DNA of 64,000 nucleotides, taken from the NCBI GenBank assembly GCA_032117595.1, contig JAULYZ010000087.1:4197-68196 (forward strand), in the 5' to 3' direction. Shown in pieces: positions 32,121-43,511 of the stretch. The position numbers were made by a program, and so were the translations under genes. The notes beneath the pieces were generated by a model that saw only the letters and a program-made list of their open reading frames with translations, was not told the origin of the DNA and did no database searches. Positions within the stretch are counted from its first letter, which is position 1. Every line of letters begins with the position of its first letter. Origin of the DNA: WLJO01 sp032117595. Its GTDB lineage: Bacteria; Actinomycetota; Acidimicrobiia; Acidimicrobiales; Ilumatobacteraceae.

Positions 32121-33134
32121 GTGCATCTCGACGACTTCGATTACCACCTCCCCGACGAGCGGATAGCGCAGACCCCGCTCGAGCCGCGTGACAGCGCCCG
32201 CCTGCTGGTGGACCGGGGAACGCTCGCGCCGGAACATCGCCACATCCGTGATCTGCTCGACCTGCTGCAACCCGGTGACGTCCTGGTGGTGAACGATTCC
32301 AAGGTCATTCCAGCGCGACTGCGGCTGCGCCGGCAGAGCGGCGGTGCCGTGGAGGTGCTCCTGCTCGAGCAGGACGACACCGATGAACGCTGCTGGACGG
32401 CGCTCGCTCGCCCTGCGCGCAAACTCCGGATCGGGGAGGTGCTCGTCGATTCGCTCGGCGTCCCCGTGCTCGAGCTCGGCGGCCGGTCATCTTCCGGCGA
32501 CACCGTGCGTGTTGCTGTGCTCGGCGAGGACGATCCATTCCTCACCCTGGCGCGCCTCGGAGAGATGCCGCTGCCGCCGTACATCACGGCGCCACTCGAG
32601 GACCCCGAGCGCTATCAGACCGTGTACGCGACTCGGCCGGGTTCGGCCGCGGCCCCCACGGCCGGCCTGCACCTCACTGCCTCCCTGCTCGACGAGTTGG
32701 CAGGGCGTGGGATACCGCTGCTGCGCGTGGAACTTGTCGTCGGGCTCGACACGTTCCGCCCGGTGTCCACCGACGACCCCACTGCACACGTGATGCACAG
32801 CGAGCGGTACCACGTGGATCCGGTCGTGCTCGAGCGTTGTCGTGCAGCCGAACGTGTGGTGGCAGTGGGTACCACGAGCGTGCGCGCCCTCGAGTCAGCA
32901 GCCACCTTCGGCGAAACGTCGGGTCGTACCCGTTTGTTCATCCACCGGGGGTACGACTGGAAGGTCGTCGATCTCATGCTCACCAACTTCCACCTCCCGC
33001 GCACCACGCTCCTGCTCATGATCGACGCATTCGTCGGCCCTCGCTGGCGGCGCCTCTACGAATCGGCGCTGTCGGAGCAGTACCGGTTCCTGTCCTTCGG
33101 TGATGCCATGCTGCTCGACCGAGGAGCGGCTTGA
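32121..33134 (+). CDS. queA: S-adenosylmethionine:tRNA ribosyltransferase-isomerase
   Basis: 337-residue QueA, which moves the ribosyl part of SAM to preQ1 in tRNA to form epoxyqueuosine. Family blocks are FDYHLPDERIAQTPLEPRD, VLVVNDSKVIPARL, GEMPLPPYI, RYQTVYA, AAPTAGLHLT, VVAVGTTSVRALES and LMLTNFHLPRTTLLLMI. It is coupled to tgt by a TGATG junction. Most mycobacteria lack queuosine genes, so this pair helps separate the organism from them. Confidence 0.95.
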   Translation: MHLDDFDYHLPDERIAQTPLEPRDSARLLVDRGTLAPEHRHIRDLLDLLQPGDVLVVNDSKVIPARLRLRRQSGGAVEVLLLEQDDTDERCWTALARPARKLRIGEVLVDSLGVPVLELGGRSSSGDTVRVAVLGEDDPFLTLARLGEMPLPPYITAPLEDPERYQTVYATRPGSAAAPTAGLHLTASLLDELAGRGIPLLRVELVVGLDTFRPVSTDDPTAHVMHSERYHVDPVVLERCRAAERVVAVGTTSVRALESAATFGETSGRTRLFIHRGYDWKVVDLMLTNFHLPRTTLLLMIDAFVGPRWRRLYESALSEQYRFLSFGDAMLLDRGAA

Positions 33135-34231
33135 TGAGAGACGTCACGATGGAGATCATCGCCCGCGACGGCGCGGCGCGACGCGGGCAGGCCACCACGG
33201 CGCGCGGCACCTACGAAACCCCGCTCTTCATGCCCGTCGGCACGCGTGGAGCGATCAAGTACCTGAGCGCCGCCGATTATGAGCGTCTTGGTGCCGAGAT
33301 CGTGCTCGGGAACACGTACCACCTGATGCTGCGGCCCGGTGCCGAAACGGTCGCACGGTTCGGCGGTCTGGGCGCGTTCGCGGGTTGGCGCGGCCAGACA
33401 CTCACCGACTCGGGCGGGTATCAGGTCTTCTCGCTCGAGCCCAAGATCGACGACGACGGCGTGACCTTTCGCTCCACCTACGACGGTTCGTGGCAACGAT
33501 TCACCCCCGAGCTGGCCGTGCACACCCAGGAGTTGCTCGGTGCCGACATCCAGATGGTGCTCGACGTGTGCCCGCCCCTGCCGTCGACACCCGAGGTAGT
33601 CGAACGGGCGCATCGGTTGACGCTGTCGTGGGCGACGCGCGCGCGCGCCACACACCAACGCGACGATCAGGCGCTCTTCGGGATCGTCCAAGGTGGCCTC
33701 GACGACCGATGGAGGGCCGAGAGCGCCCAGGCGCTCGTCTCGATCGGATTCAACGGGTACGGCATCGGTGGCCTCAGCGTGGGGGAGACGCGCCAGGAGA
33801 TGCTGCCGGCGCTCGCTGCCGCGATCGCCCACCTGCCCGACGACCGACCTCGTTACTTGATGGGCGTTGGTGATCCCGCATCGATCGTGGAGGCCGTGGC
33901 GCTCGGTGTCGACCAGTTCGACTGTGTGCTCCAGACCCGCATCGGGCGGCATGGAACAGCGCTCACTGCAGCCGGGAAGCTGCACGTGAAGAATGCCCGG
34001 CACGCGCTCGAGGACGCCCCGCTGGACGAGACCTGCCCGTGCGAGGTCTGCGCCCGTCATTCTCGCGGCTACATCCGGCACCTGTTTCAGGTGAACGAGC
34101 CCACCGCAGCGCGTCTGGTCTCGATCCACAACATTGCGTGGACGATCGACCTCATGTCGAGAATCCGGTCCGCGATCAGCGGTGGTCACCTCGACCGCCT
34201 GCGACGCGAGGTCCTCGAGGTCTGGGGCTAG
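33134..34231 (+). CDS. tgt: tRNA-guanine transglycosylase (queuine/preQ1)
   Basis: 365-residue enzyme exchanging guanine 34 for preQ1 in GUN-anticodon tRNAs. It has TLTDSGGYQVFSL, LDVCPPLPS, GIVQGGLDDRWR, GIGGLSVGE, YLMGVGDP, a nucleophile region GVDQFDCVLQTR and the zinc site CPCEVC with the downstream His of NIAW. The start is the ATG at 33134, with GAGGAG 7 bases before it, rather than the TTG at 33131. The catalytic Asp residues are present. Confidence 0.95.
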   Translation: MRDVTMEIIARDGAARRGQATTARGTYETPLFMPVGTRGAIKYLSAADYERLGAEIVLGNTYHLMLRPGAETVARFGGLGAFAGWRGQTLTDSGGYQVFSLEPKIDDDGVTFRSTYDGSWQRFTPELAVHTQELLGADIQMVLDVCPPLPSTPEVVERAHRLTLSWATRARATHQRDDQALFGIVQGGLDDRWRAESAQALVSIGFNGYGIGGLSVGETRQEMLPALAAAIAHLPDDRPRYLMGVGDPASIVEAVALGVDQFDCVLQTRIGRHGTALTAAGKLHVKNARHALEDAPLDETCPCEVCARHSRGYIRHLFQVNEPTAARLVSIHNIAWTIDLMSRIRSAISGGHLDRLRREVLEVWG

Positions 34232-34350
34232 GAGCGCCCCGCACCGGAAGGTCCCGGTAGCGGGCCTTGGGTGTGTGATGAAGGCTGGTGGCGGGCGCAA
34301 CCCCGGCGGGAACACCCTCCGATGGTCACCACCGGCGCCCCCTCGCCCGC

Positions 34351-34356
34351 TAGCCT
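34351..34356 (+). promoter_or_regulatory. Predicted -10 element of yajC-secD-secF (leadered)
   Basis: TAGCCT, 40 bases before ATG 34397, giving a leader of about 34 bases. The remaining intergenic bases 34232-34350 show nothing that I can assign. Confidence 0.35.
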
Positions 34357-34396
34357 CGGCCGCTGGCATCCCTCCGATCACTCAGGTGGCCCCCAC

Positions 34397-34801
34397 ATGC
34401 TGTCGTTCGTCTCACTGCTCGCTCAGGAGTCCGAGAAGAGTTCCTCCTCCGCGTCCGGGTTGATCACCTTCATCCCGATCGTGCTCATCGGTGCGGCCAT
34501 GTACTTCCTGCTCATCCGCCCGCAGCGCAAGCGCATGCGTGACCAGCAATCGATGCTGAAGACCATCGAGAAGGGTGACGAGATCATCACTACGGGCGGG
34601 GTGTACGGATTCGTCACGGTGGTGGACGGCGACACGCTCTGGGTCGACATCGGCCATGCCGATCAGGAGGTGGAGATCCGCATCCACCGTTCCGCCATCC
34701 AGCGAAAGATCGTGCCGGCGGTGGAGCCTGCTGGTGGCCAGCCCCTTCCCGAGCCGTCCTCGGGCAACGACTCGACCGACGAGGGAAAGTCGGACAAGTA
34801 A
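34397..34801 (+). CDS. yajC: Preprotein translocase subunit YajC
   Basis: 134-residue accessory subunit of the Sec translocon. One N-terminal membrane helix (LITFIPIVLIGAAMYFLLI) is followed by RPQRKRMRDQQSML and the conserved KGDEIITTGGVYGFVTVVDG. The acidic C-terminal tail is disordered. The ATG at 34397 gives the usual short N terminus; the longer in-frame version is Pro/Gly-rich and not family-like. secD starts 3 bases after the stop. Confidence 0.92.
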   Translation: MLSFVSLLAQESEKSSSSASGLITFIPIVLIGAAMYFLLIRPQRKRMRDQQSMLKTIEKGDEIITTGGVYGFVTVVDGDTLWVDIGHADQEVEIRIHRSAIQRKIVPAVEPAGGQPLPEPSSGNDSTDEGKSDK

Positions 34802-34804
34802 GCG

Positions 34805-36496
34805 ATGCGTCGACGTCTTCTTGCGTCGCTCATCGGGGTGATCGTGGTTGCCCTGGGCGGCTTGATCACGAATCTTGCGGTGGGGAACGAGCCACTGCTG
34901 GGTCTCGACCTGCAGGGCGGGGCCTCGGTGACGCTGCGTCCCGCCTACGGGGATCCCGATCCCGCCGCCATGGCCGAAGTCGTGCGGCTCTATCGCTCGC
35001 GCATCGAGAGCCTCAACATCGGTGAGGCCGAGGTGGTGCGCCAGGGGAACACCATCGTGGTGAACCTGCCCGGTGTGAAGGATCAGGAGCGGGCGCTCAA
35101 GTTGATCGGCACCACCGGCAAGGTCACGTTCCGCCCGGTGCTCTCGCGACAGGGCGGGTTCTCCGGCCTGACGGTGCCGCTCACCGGACCGAGTGGGGTC
35201 AGCGGTGCAACCGGTGCCGGCATACCCACCACCGCCCCAGCCACCACATCGCCAACGTCATCGTCCTCCACGGCACCCACCACCACCCAAGCAGCCTCGG
35301 GCGCCCCCACGACCGCTGCGCCGGGTCCGGGCCGTCTCCCAGCGCAGGCTCCGACAACCACGGCATCACCCGCCACTCCGGCTCCGACCACGGCGGCTCC
35401 GGGCACGGCGGCGACCCCCACCACGGGGGTCCCGACCACCGCTGCCGGCGGCCCCACCACCTCTGCTCCGCCGTTCGATTTCTCTGCGTTGCTGACGCCG
35501 GCCGATCAGGACCTTCCCGACAAGCGAGTGACCCTGCCCGACCGCAACGGCACCACGATCTACTCGCTCGGTCCGGTCTTCGCCCAGGGAGAGGACGCGG
35601 TCGAGTCAGCCTCCGCCGAGATCGACCAGCAAACCGGTTTCTGGCAGGTGTCGCTCACGCTCAACGGCGGCGACAAGGGATTGGGGGCATGGAACTCGGC
35701 GGCGTCGCAATGCTTCCAGCGCGCGGGGTCCTGCACCGACGGTGGCATGGCGATCATCATCGACCATCAGGTGATCTCGGCGCCCGTTCCCCAGCAGCAG
35801 TTCTTCGACTCGCCCGAGATCCGCATCACCGGTGATTTCAAGGAGGACGAGGCGACCAACATCGCCCGAGTGCTGCGCTACGGCGCGACTCCGGTGGAAA
35901 TGCGTGCCGAGGAGTCCCGCACGGTGTCGGCCACGCTGGGCAAGGACTCCCTGCGCGCCGGAATCATCTCCGGCATCATCGGCGTCTCGCTGGTGCTGAT
36001 CCTGATGCTGCTGTACTACCGGTCGCTCGCACTCGTCGTGGTCGGTGGTCTGGCGATCTCGGGCATGTTCATCTGGAGCATGATCACGATGTTCGACAAC
36101 TTCTTCGTGCTCACGCTCGCCGGCGTTACGGGAATCATCGTGTCGGTCGGTGTGACCGTGGACTCCTACGTGGTGTACTTCGAGCGTCTGAAGGACGAGG
36201 TGCGGGGCGGTCGTTCGGTGCGCACCTCTGCGCAACGCGGGTTCGCCTCGGCGTGGCGCACGATTCTGGCGGCCGACTTCGTCTCGCTCCTCGGTGCGGT
36301 GGTGCTGTGGTACCTCTCGGTGGGTTCGGTCCGCGGTTTCGCCCTCTTCCTCGGTCTCTCGACCGTCTGTGACATGGTCGTTGCGTGGTTCTTCACCCGG
36401 CCTGCGGTGAACCTCCTCGCCCGGAGCCAGCGCTTCCAGCGTCGCGTGCTCGGCGTGAAGGTCGCTGCGACCGCCCCGCAGGGAGGTGCGGCATGA
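34805..36496 (+). CDS. secD: Protein translocase subunit SecD with low-complexity insert
   Basis: 563-residue RND-type membrane protein that with SecF uses the proton gradient to pull exported proteins. It has an N-terminal helix, the P1 start GLDLQGGASVTLRP, a second periplasmic region DQQTGFWQVSLTLNGG in part, and C-terminal six-helix features such as ITGDFKEDEATNIARVLRYG, GVTGIIVSVGVTVDSYVVYF and QRGFASAWRTIL. Residues about 129-222 are a Thr/Pro/Ala/Ser-rich insert in the outer domain, likely flexible. secF overlaps its stop by ATGA. Confidence 0.94.
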   Translation: MRRRLLASLIGVIVVALGGLITNLAVGNEPLLGLDLQGGASVTLRPAYGDPDPAAMAEVVRLYRSRIESLNIGEAEVVRQGNTIVVNLPGVKDQERALKLIGTTGKVTFRPVLSRQGGFSGLTVPLTGPSGVSGATGAGIPTTAPATTSPTSSSSTAPTTTQAASGAPTTAAPGPGRLPAQAPTTTASPATPAPTTAAPGTAATPTTGVPTTAAGGPTTSAPPFDFSALLTPADQDLPDKRVTLPDRNGTTIYSLGPVFAQGEDAVESASAEIDQQTGFWQVSLTLNGGDKGLGAWNSAASQCFQRAGSCTDGGMAIIIDHQVISAPVPQQQFFDSPEIRITGDFKEDEATNIARVLRYGATPVEMRAEESRTVSATLGKDSLRAGIISGIIGVSLVLILMLLYYRSLALVVVGGLAISGMFIWSMITMFDNFFVLTLAGVTGIIVSVGVTVDSYVVYFERLKDEVRGGRSVRTSAQRGFASAWRTILAADFVSLLGAVVLWYLSVGSVRGFALFLGLSTVCDMVVAWFFTRPAVNLLARSQRFQRRVLGVKVAATAPQGGAA

Positions 36497-37659
36497 CCGA
36501 CACAGCTGCTCAGGCGCCTGCTCGGCGCTCCCTGTGGGGAAGGCTGTACCACGGCGAGACCACCGTGGACTTCGTGGGGCGCTCCCGGATCGCCGTTGCC
36601 GTCTCGGTGCTCTTCATCGTGGTGAGCGCGCTCTTCATCGGATTTCGGGGGCTGAACCTCGGCATCGACTTCGAGGGCGGCATCTCGTGGGAGGTCTCCT
36701 CGGCGGGGGTCACCACCGGTGACGTCGAGGAGATCCTGCGCAAGAACGGGATCGACCCGGGTGATTCCAAGATCGAGTTCCTCTCGAGCCGCGGCGACGG
36801 TGGCGATCGTGTTCGGGTGCAGGTGCCCGTGCAGACCGAGGCAGTGCGTGACGCCGTCAGTGCGCAGCTCGCGGAGGCTGCGGGCGTCACCACCGACGAC
36901 GTCACCAAGAACGAGGTGAGCGCCACGTGGGGTCAGGAGATCACCAAGAAGGCGATCACCGCCCTCATTGTCTTCGTCGTCCTGCTCTCGGTCTACATCT
37001 CGTGGCGTTTCGAGTGGAAGATGGCGGTCGCTGCCATTGTCGCGATGCTCCACGACGTGGCCATCAGCGTCGGCGTCTACGCCATCCTCAACCTGACGGT
37101 GGCGCCGGCCACCGTTATCGCCTTCCTGACGATCCTCGGGTTCTCCCTCTACGACACGATCGTCGTGTTCGACAAGGTGCACGAGAACGCCCGGCGGTTC
37201 GGGACCTCGCGGGTGGGATACGGCGACATCGTGAACCTGTCCTCCAACGAGGTGCTGATGCGCTCGTTGAACACGAGTCTCGCCGCCGTGTTGCCGGTGG
37301 TCTCGGTGCTGGTGGTCGGTGCTGCAATCATGGGCGTGGAGGTCCTGGTTGACTTTGCACTGGCACTGCTCGTGGGTCTCGCCACGGGTTCGTACTCCTC
37401 GCTGTTCATCGCGACCCCCATCCTCGTGTGGCTGAAGGGCCGCGAGAAGAAGTGGGCGGCGACGCGTCACCGTCATGCCTCGGGCGAGGAACTGGCCCGT
37501 TTGCGTGTTGCCGGGGCCGCCGCCATGGCCTCGGCCCCCAAGGGTGCGCCTCGCGGCCAGGGTGTAGCGAGCACCACGGAGCCAGCAGCGAGCGTTGCCG
37601 TCGACGCACAGGCAGTGCTCACACACCCACCGCGCCCGCGCAAGAAGCGGCGGCGATAG
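36493..37659 (+). CDS. secF: Protein translocase subunit SecF
   Basis: 388-residue partner of SecD. Visible are DFVGRSRIAVAVSVLFIVVS, GLNLGIDFEGGISWEV, the family block VGQEI-like TWGQEITKKAITALI, YDTIVVFDKVHENAR and MRSLNTSLAAVLPV. The C-terminal 70 residues are an added cytosolic tail, Ala/Pro-rich and ending in a basic RPRKKRRR, longer than in E. coli. All six helices are present. Confidence 0.94.
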   Translation: MTDTAAQAPARRSLWGRLYHGETTVDFVGRSRIAVAVSVLFIVVSALFIGFRGLNLGIDFEGGISWEVSSAGVTTGDVEEILRKNGIDPGDSKIEFLSSRGDGGDRVRVQVPVQTEAVRDAVSAQLAEAAGVTTDDVTKNEVSATWGQEITKKAITALIVFVVLLSVYISWRFEWKMAVAAIVAMLHDVAISVGVYAILNLTVAPATVIAFLTILGFSLYDTIVVFDKVHENARRFGTSRVGYGDIVNLSSNEVLMRSLNTSLAAVLPVVSVLVVGAAIMGVEVLVDFALALLVGLATGSYSSLFIATPILVWLKGREKKWAATRHRHASGEELARLRVAGAAAMASAPKGAPRGQGVASTTEPAASVAVDAQAVLTHPPRPRKKRRR

Positions 37660-37668
37660 CGCCACCGC

Positions 37669-37674
37669 TAGCCT
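37669..37674 (+). promoter_or_regulatory. Predicted -10 element of apt-relA
   Basis: TAGCCT, 6 bases before ATG 37681; leaderless. Confidence 0.55.
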
Positions 37675-37680
37675 GCGGAC

Positions 37681-38208
37681 ATGAAGGTCGACCCAACCGG
37701 TCTCTGGGACTTCGTGCGAGAGATTCCCGACTACCCGAAGCCGGGAGTGGTGTTTCGTGACCTGACCCCGCTCTTCGGGGACGCTCAGGCGTTCCGACGG
37801 TCCGTCGATCTCCTGGTCGAGCGCTTCTCGGCGGTGAGGGTCGATCGAGTGATCGGCATCGAGGCGCGGGGGTTTGTCCTCGCCGCTCCGGTTGCGTACT
37901 GCCTCGGTGCCGGATTCGTCCCTGTGCGCAAGCCCGGCAAACTGCCGTGGGCTGTTGTGCGCGAGGAGTACGAGTTGGAGTACGGAACCGACCGGCTCGA
38001 GATTCACCGCGATGCGCTGCATCCCGACGAGCAGGTGCTCGTCATCGACGATGTGCTCGCCACCGGCGGCACGGCGAATGCGACCTGTGCGTTGGTGGAA
38101 GCCCTCGGGGCGACGGTTGCCGGCGTCGGCGTCGTCCTCGAGATTGCTGCGCTCGGTGGAAGGGATCGACTCGCTGGTCGACACCTCGAAGCGTTGTTGG
38201 TCTGCTGA
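37681..38208 (+). CDS. apt: Adenine phosphoribosyltransferase
   Basis: 175-residue type I phosphoribosyltransferase salvaging adenine to AMP. It contains IPDYPKPGVVFRDLTPLF, GIEARGFVLAAPVAY, VRKPGKLPW and the PRPP loop VLVIDDVLATGGTANA. It is followed after 9 bases by relA, the same pairing as in mycobacteria and streptomycetes, which links purine salvage and (p)ppGpp expression. Confidence 0.93.
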   Translation: MKVDPTGLWDFVREIPDYPKPGVVFRDLTPLFGDAQAFRRSVDLLVERFSAVRVDRVIGIEARGFVLAAPVAYCLGAGFVPVRKPGKLPWAVVREEYELEYGTDRLEIHRDALHPDEQVLVIDDVLATGGTANATCALVEALGATVAGVGVVLEIAALGGRDRLAGRHLEALLVC

Positions 38209-38217
38209 GGCGATTGC

Positions 38218-40431
38218 GTGGCAACCGTCGACCGTGTGCTGCCGTGGCGCCGGAGCGCGCCGAGTTCGGCTGATGAACTCGCCCCGATTCTCGTCCCATT
38301 CCGGCAGCGCCACCCCAAGGCAAATGTCGGACTCGTCCAGCGCGCCTACGAGGTGGCAGCGCAGGCGCACCTGAATCAGCGCCGACTCACGGGCGAGAGT
38401 TACATCAACCACCCCATCCAGGTCGCCAAGATCGTTGCGGAGATCGGCCTCGACGATGTCTCGCTCGCTGCAGCGCTGCTCCACGACTCGGTCGAGGACA
38501 CCGACCTGACACTCGCCGATGTGGAGGGGGAGTTCGGCTCCGAGGTTGCCGATCTCGTCGATGGCCTCACCAAGCTGGACCGGATTCATTTCGATTCCAA
38601 GGAGGCGCAGCAGGCCGCCACGATGCGCAAGATGCTCGTGGCGATTGCCCGCGACCTCCGGGTGCTCATCATCAAGCTTGCGGACCGGCTCCACAACATG
38701 CGAACCCTTGCGGGAATGTCTGCCGAGAAGCAGCGCAGAATCGCGCAGGAGACCCTCGACATCTATGCGCCGCTCGCCAACCGACTGGGTATGGAAGAGC
38801 TCAAGACCCAATTGGAGGAGTTGTCCTTCGCGGCGCTCTACCCGAAGCGCTTCGCCGAGCTCGACCATCTGGTCTCGACGCGCACCCCGGGGCGAGAGGT
38901 GTATCTCGCCAAGGCTGTCGCGGAGATCAACGCCCGGCTCGGCGACCTGAAGATCCCTGCCGACGTACGCGGACGTCCGAAGCAGCTCTGGAGCATCTAC
39001 GAGAAGATGGTCCACAAGAGCAAGGAGTTCGAGGAGATCTTCGACCTCGTCGCCATCCGTATCGTCGTCGACTCGGTCAAGGACTGTTACGCCGCGCTGG
39101 GCTGCATCCATGGGATGTGGAGACCGGTGGTGGGGCGTTTCAAGGATTACATCGCGATGCCCAAGTTCAACCTCTATCAGTCGCTTCACACAACGGTGGT
39201 CGACCACGAGGGAAAGACCATCGAGGTGCAGATCCGCAGCAAGGAGATGCACCAGCGCGCCGAGTGGGGCGTCGCTGCGCACTGGGCCTACAAGCAGAAT
39301 GCTCCGGCCGGCGACATGGACTGGCTGAACCGGATCATCGACTGGCAGGACGACTCCTCGGATCCGGCCCAGTTCATGGAGCAGTTGAAGATCGACCTCG
39401 AGCCCGACGAGGTGTTCGTGTTCACCCCTAAGGGGAAGGTGGTGTCGCTGCCCACTGGGGCGACCCCGATCGATTTCGCGTACGCCGTGCATACCGAGGT
39501 TGGGCACGCGTGCATCGGGGCGCGTGTGAACGGCCGCCTCGCCCCACTCGACTACCGGCTCCGCTCCGGCGAGACGTGTGAGATCTTCACCTCGAAGGTG
39601 GAGGGCGCTGGGCCGTCGCAGGACTGGCTGCAGATCGTTGCCTCGCCCCGTTCTCGCCACAAGATCCGTCAGTGGTTCTCCCGTGAACGGCGCGACGACA
39701 TGCTCGAGGCCGGCCGGGAAGCCTTCGTGAAGGAACTCCGGCGGCTCGACCTCCCCGTGGCGCGGACGCTCGATGGTGATGCGCTGACTCGTCTTGCGGA
39801 GGACGCCAATTATGGAGACGTCGAGTCGCTGTTCGTCGGGATCGGGGAGGGCCATGTCTCAGCACGCGGTATTGCCCAACAACTCCACCGGGCACTGGTC
39901 GAGGAGACCGAAGAGTTCGCCCCAACCACGGTCACCAAGCCACGCAGTACGCGTCCCGGTGGCAACCGGGTAGGGATCCACGTCGAGGGGTTCGACGATG
40001 TGCTCGTCCGTCTCTCGAAGTGCTGCACGCCCGTGCCCGGTGATCCGATCCTCGGGTTCGTCACCCGCGGGCGCGGTGTCTCGGTGCACCGGGCCGACTG
40101 CGCGAACGCCGTCTCGCTCGCAGGGGGCCAGCCCGCCCGCCTGATCGAGGTGGAATGGGACCGTGAGTCGACCGGAGCGGAGTTCCGCGCGGCTGTCGAG
40201 GTGGTGGCTCTCGACCGCACACGCCTTCTGCGGGACGTTGCGAATACGCTCTCGGACCAGCACGTGAACATCGTCGCCTGCTCCACGCACACCGGCTCCG
40301 ACCGTGTTGCAAAGATGCGGTTCGAGTTCGAACTCGCCGACCCGGCTCACCTCGAGATGGTGTTGCGAACCATCAGGAAGATCGACGGGGTGTACGAGGC
40401 GTATCGGCAGCTCCCCGGTGCGGGCCGCTGA
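38218..40431 (+). CDS. relA: Bifunctional (p)ppGpp synthetase/hydrolase RelA/SpoT
   Basis: 737-residue long RSH protein. In order: HD hydrolase domain with NHPIQVAKIVAEIG and LLHDSVEDTDLTLADV (intact His-Asp and Glu-Asp), synthetase domain with DLVAIRIVVDSVKDCYAALG and GRFKDYIAMPKFNLYQSLHT, TGS domain starting VFVFTPKGKVVSLPTGATPI, zinc-finger/helical region with KCCTPVPGDPILGFVTRGRG, and a C-terminal ACT domain. The RFKD form is typical of bifunctional enzymes. It has a GTG start. It should control the stringent response. Confidence 0.95.
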   Translation: MATVDRVLPWRRSAPSSADELAPILVPFRQRHPKANVGLVQRAYEVAAQAHLNQRRLTGESYINHPIQVAKIVAEIGLDDVSLAAALLHDSVEDTDLTLADVEGEFGSEVADLVDGLTKLDRIHFDSKEAQQAATMRKMLVAIARDLRVLIIKLADRLHNMRTLAGMSAEKQRRIAQETLDIYAPLANRLGMEELKTQLEELSFAALYPKRFAELDHLVSTRTPGREVYLAKAVAEINARLGDLKIPADVRGRPKQLWSIYEKMVHKSKEFEEIFDLVAIRIVVDSVKDCYAALGCIHGMWRPVVGRFKDYIAMPKFNLYQSLHTTVVDHEGKTIEVQIRSKEMHQRAEWGVAAHWAYKQNAPAGDMDWLNRIIDWQDDSSDPAQFMEQLKIDLEPDEVFVFTPKGKVVSLPTGATPIDFAYAVHTEVGHACIGARVNGRLAPLDYRLRSGETCEIFTSKVEGAGPSQDWLQIVASPRSRHKIRQWFSRERRDDMLEAGREAFVKELRRLDLPVARTLDGDALTRLAEDANYGDVESLFVGIGEGHVSARGIAQQLHRALVEETEEFAPTTVTKPRSTRPGGNRVGIHVEGFDDVLVRLSKCCTPVPGDPILGFVTRGRGVSVHRADCANAVSLAGGQPARLIEVEWDRESTGAEFRAAVEVVALDRTRLLRDVANTLSDQHVNIVACSTHTGSDRVAKMRFEFELADPAHLEMVLRTIRKIDGVYEAYRQLPGAGR

Positions 40432-40468
40432 GCCCGACGGGGTAGCCCGGCCCAAAGTGCCGATCCGG

Positions 40469-40474
40469 TAGCCT
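40469..40474 (+). promoter_or_regulatory. Predicted -10 element of hisS-aspS
   Basis: TAGCCT, 8 bases before GTG 40483. Confidence 0.5.
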
Positions 40475-40482
40475 CGTCGATC

Positions 40483-41747
40483 GTGCCCGAGTTCCAGACC
40501 AGTCCGGGGACGCGCGACATCCTTGCGCCCGAGAGCGCACGGTGGCGGCGCCTTGTCTCGGTATTCGCCGAGGTGGTCGAGTCCGCCGGTTTCGGTCAGA
40601 TCATCCCGCCGATGTTCGAGGACCTCGGTGTTTTCCTCCGGATCGGCGAGGCCACCGAGATCGTCACCAAGGAGATGTACGACTTCGAGGACAAAGGTGG
40701 GCGGCGGGTCGCGCTGCGCCCGGAGATGACGGCCGGTGTGGTGAGGGCCTTTGTCCAGCACCGCCCGGTGACGCCCTGGAAGGCGTGGTACGCAGGACCC
40801 AACTTCCGGTACGAGAAAGCGCAGCAGGGTCGTTACCGCCAGTTCGATCAGGTAGGTGTCGAGGTGCTCGGTGTCGACGACCCGCACCTGGACGCCGAGG
40901 TGATCTCGCTCGCTTGGGAGTTCTACGGTCGGCTCGGTCTCTCCCAGGTGCGGATCCTCGTGAACTCCCTCGGGGAGCCGGACGACCGGGCGAAGTACGT
41001 CGACGCGCTCCGGGCCTACTTCGAGTCGAATCTCGACTCACTCTCTCCCGAGAGTCGCCTGACCCTGGCGCGCAACCCACTGCGTGTCCTCGACTCCAAG
41101 CGGGAGGCCGATCGAGACGTGGTGGCAGGGGCGCCACTCATCGGTGAGTTCTACTCAGCAGCAGCAGCAGAACACTTTGCCTCGGTGCTGTCGGCGCTCG
41201 ACCGGCTCGGTGTGCCGTACGAGGTTCGTCCGTCGCTCGTTCGTGGTCTCGACTACTACCGGCGCACCACGTTCGAGTTCGTGGGTGGCGCTCTCGAGGC
41301 GTCGCAGAACGCCGTGGGCGGAGGCGGTCGGTACGACGGTCTCGCTGAGGACCTCGGCGGTCCCCGTACCCCCGGTGTGGGGTTTGCGCTGGGCGTCGAC
41401 CGGACTCTCCTCGAGTGCGATGCCGAGGGCGTCTTCGCCCCGCCGGCAAGGGCAGTGAGCGTCTTCGTCGTCGACGTCACCGGTGGGCTCGAGGCGCTCG
41501 GTCTCGTGAACGAGCTCCGTTCGCACGGGATTGCGGCTGACCGCGCGTACGAACAGCGGAGCATGAAGAGCCAGATGAAGGCCGCTGACCGTTCCGGTGC
41601 GACGTATGCGCTCATCGTCGGTGATGACGAGCTGCTAGCCGGTACCGTCGTCGTGCGCCAGCTCGTGGGACGGATCGGCGACGACCGGTCCCAGTACAGC
41701 GTCCAGCGATCCGAGATTGTCCCCACCATCAAGCGAGCACTCGAACC

Positions 41748-41751
<4 letters not shown>
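40483..41751 (+). CDS. hisS: Histidyl-tRNA synthetase
   Basis: 422-residue class II enzyme. It has the N-terminal PGTRDILAPESARW, RPEMTAGVVRAFV, motif 2 FRYEKAQQGRYRQFDQVGVE, the histidine-specific LVRGLDYYRRTTFEF and GGGRYDGLAEDLGG, and an anticodon-binding domain ending YAMKSQMKAADRSGA-like. Motif 3 is in TPGVGFALGVDR. It is coupled to aspS by an ATGA overlap. Confidence 0.95.
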
Positions 41752-43493
<1,742 letters not shown>

Positions 43494-43511
43494 GCCGGCG
43501 GGCCGCTGACG

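Noticed and set aside
34271..34396. N-terminal extension of yajC
   Set aside because: The added residues are Pro/Gly-rich and YajC proteins begin right before the membrane helix, as from 34397.
36166..39855. A 1229-codon open frame on the minus strand across secD, secF, apt and relA
   Set aside because: It lies opposite four clear genes, and the translation is Arg/His/Glu-rich low-grade sequence without family motifs. Long antisense frames are expected at this GC content.
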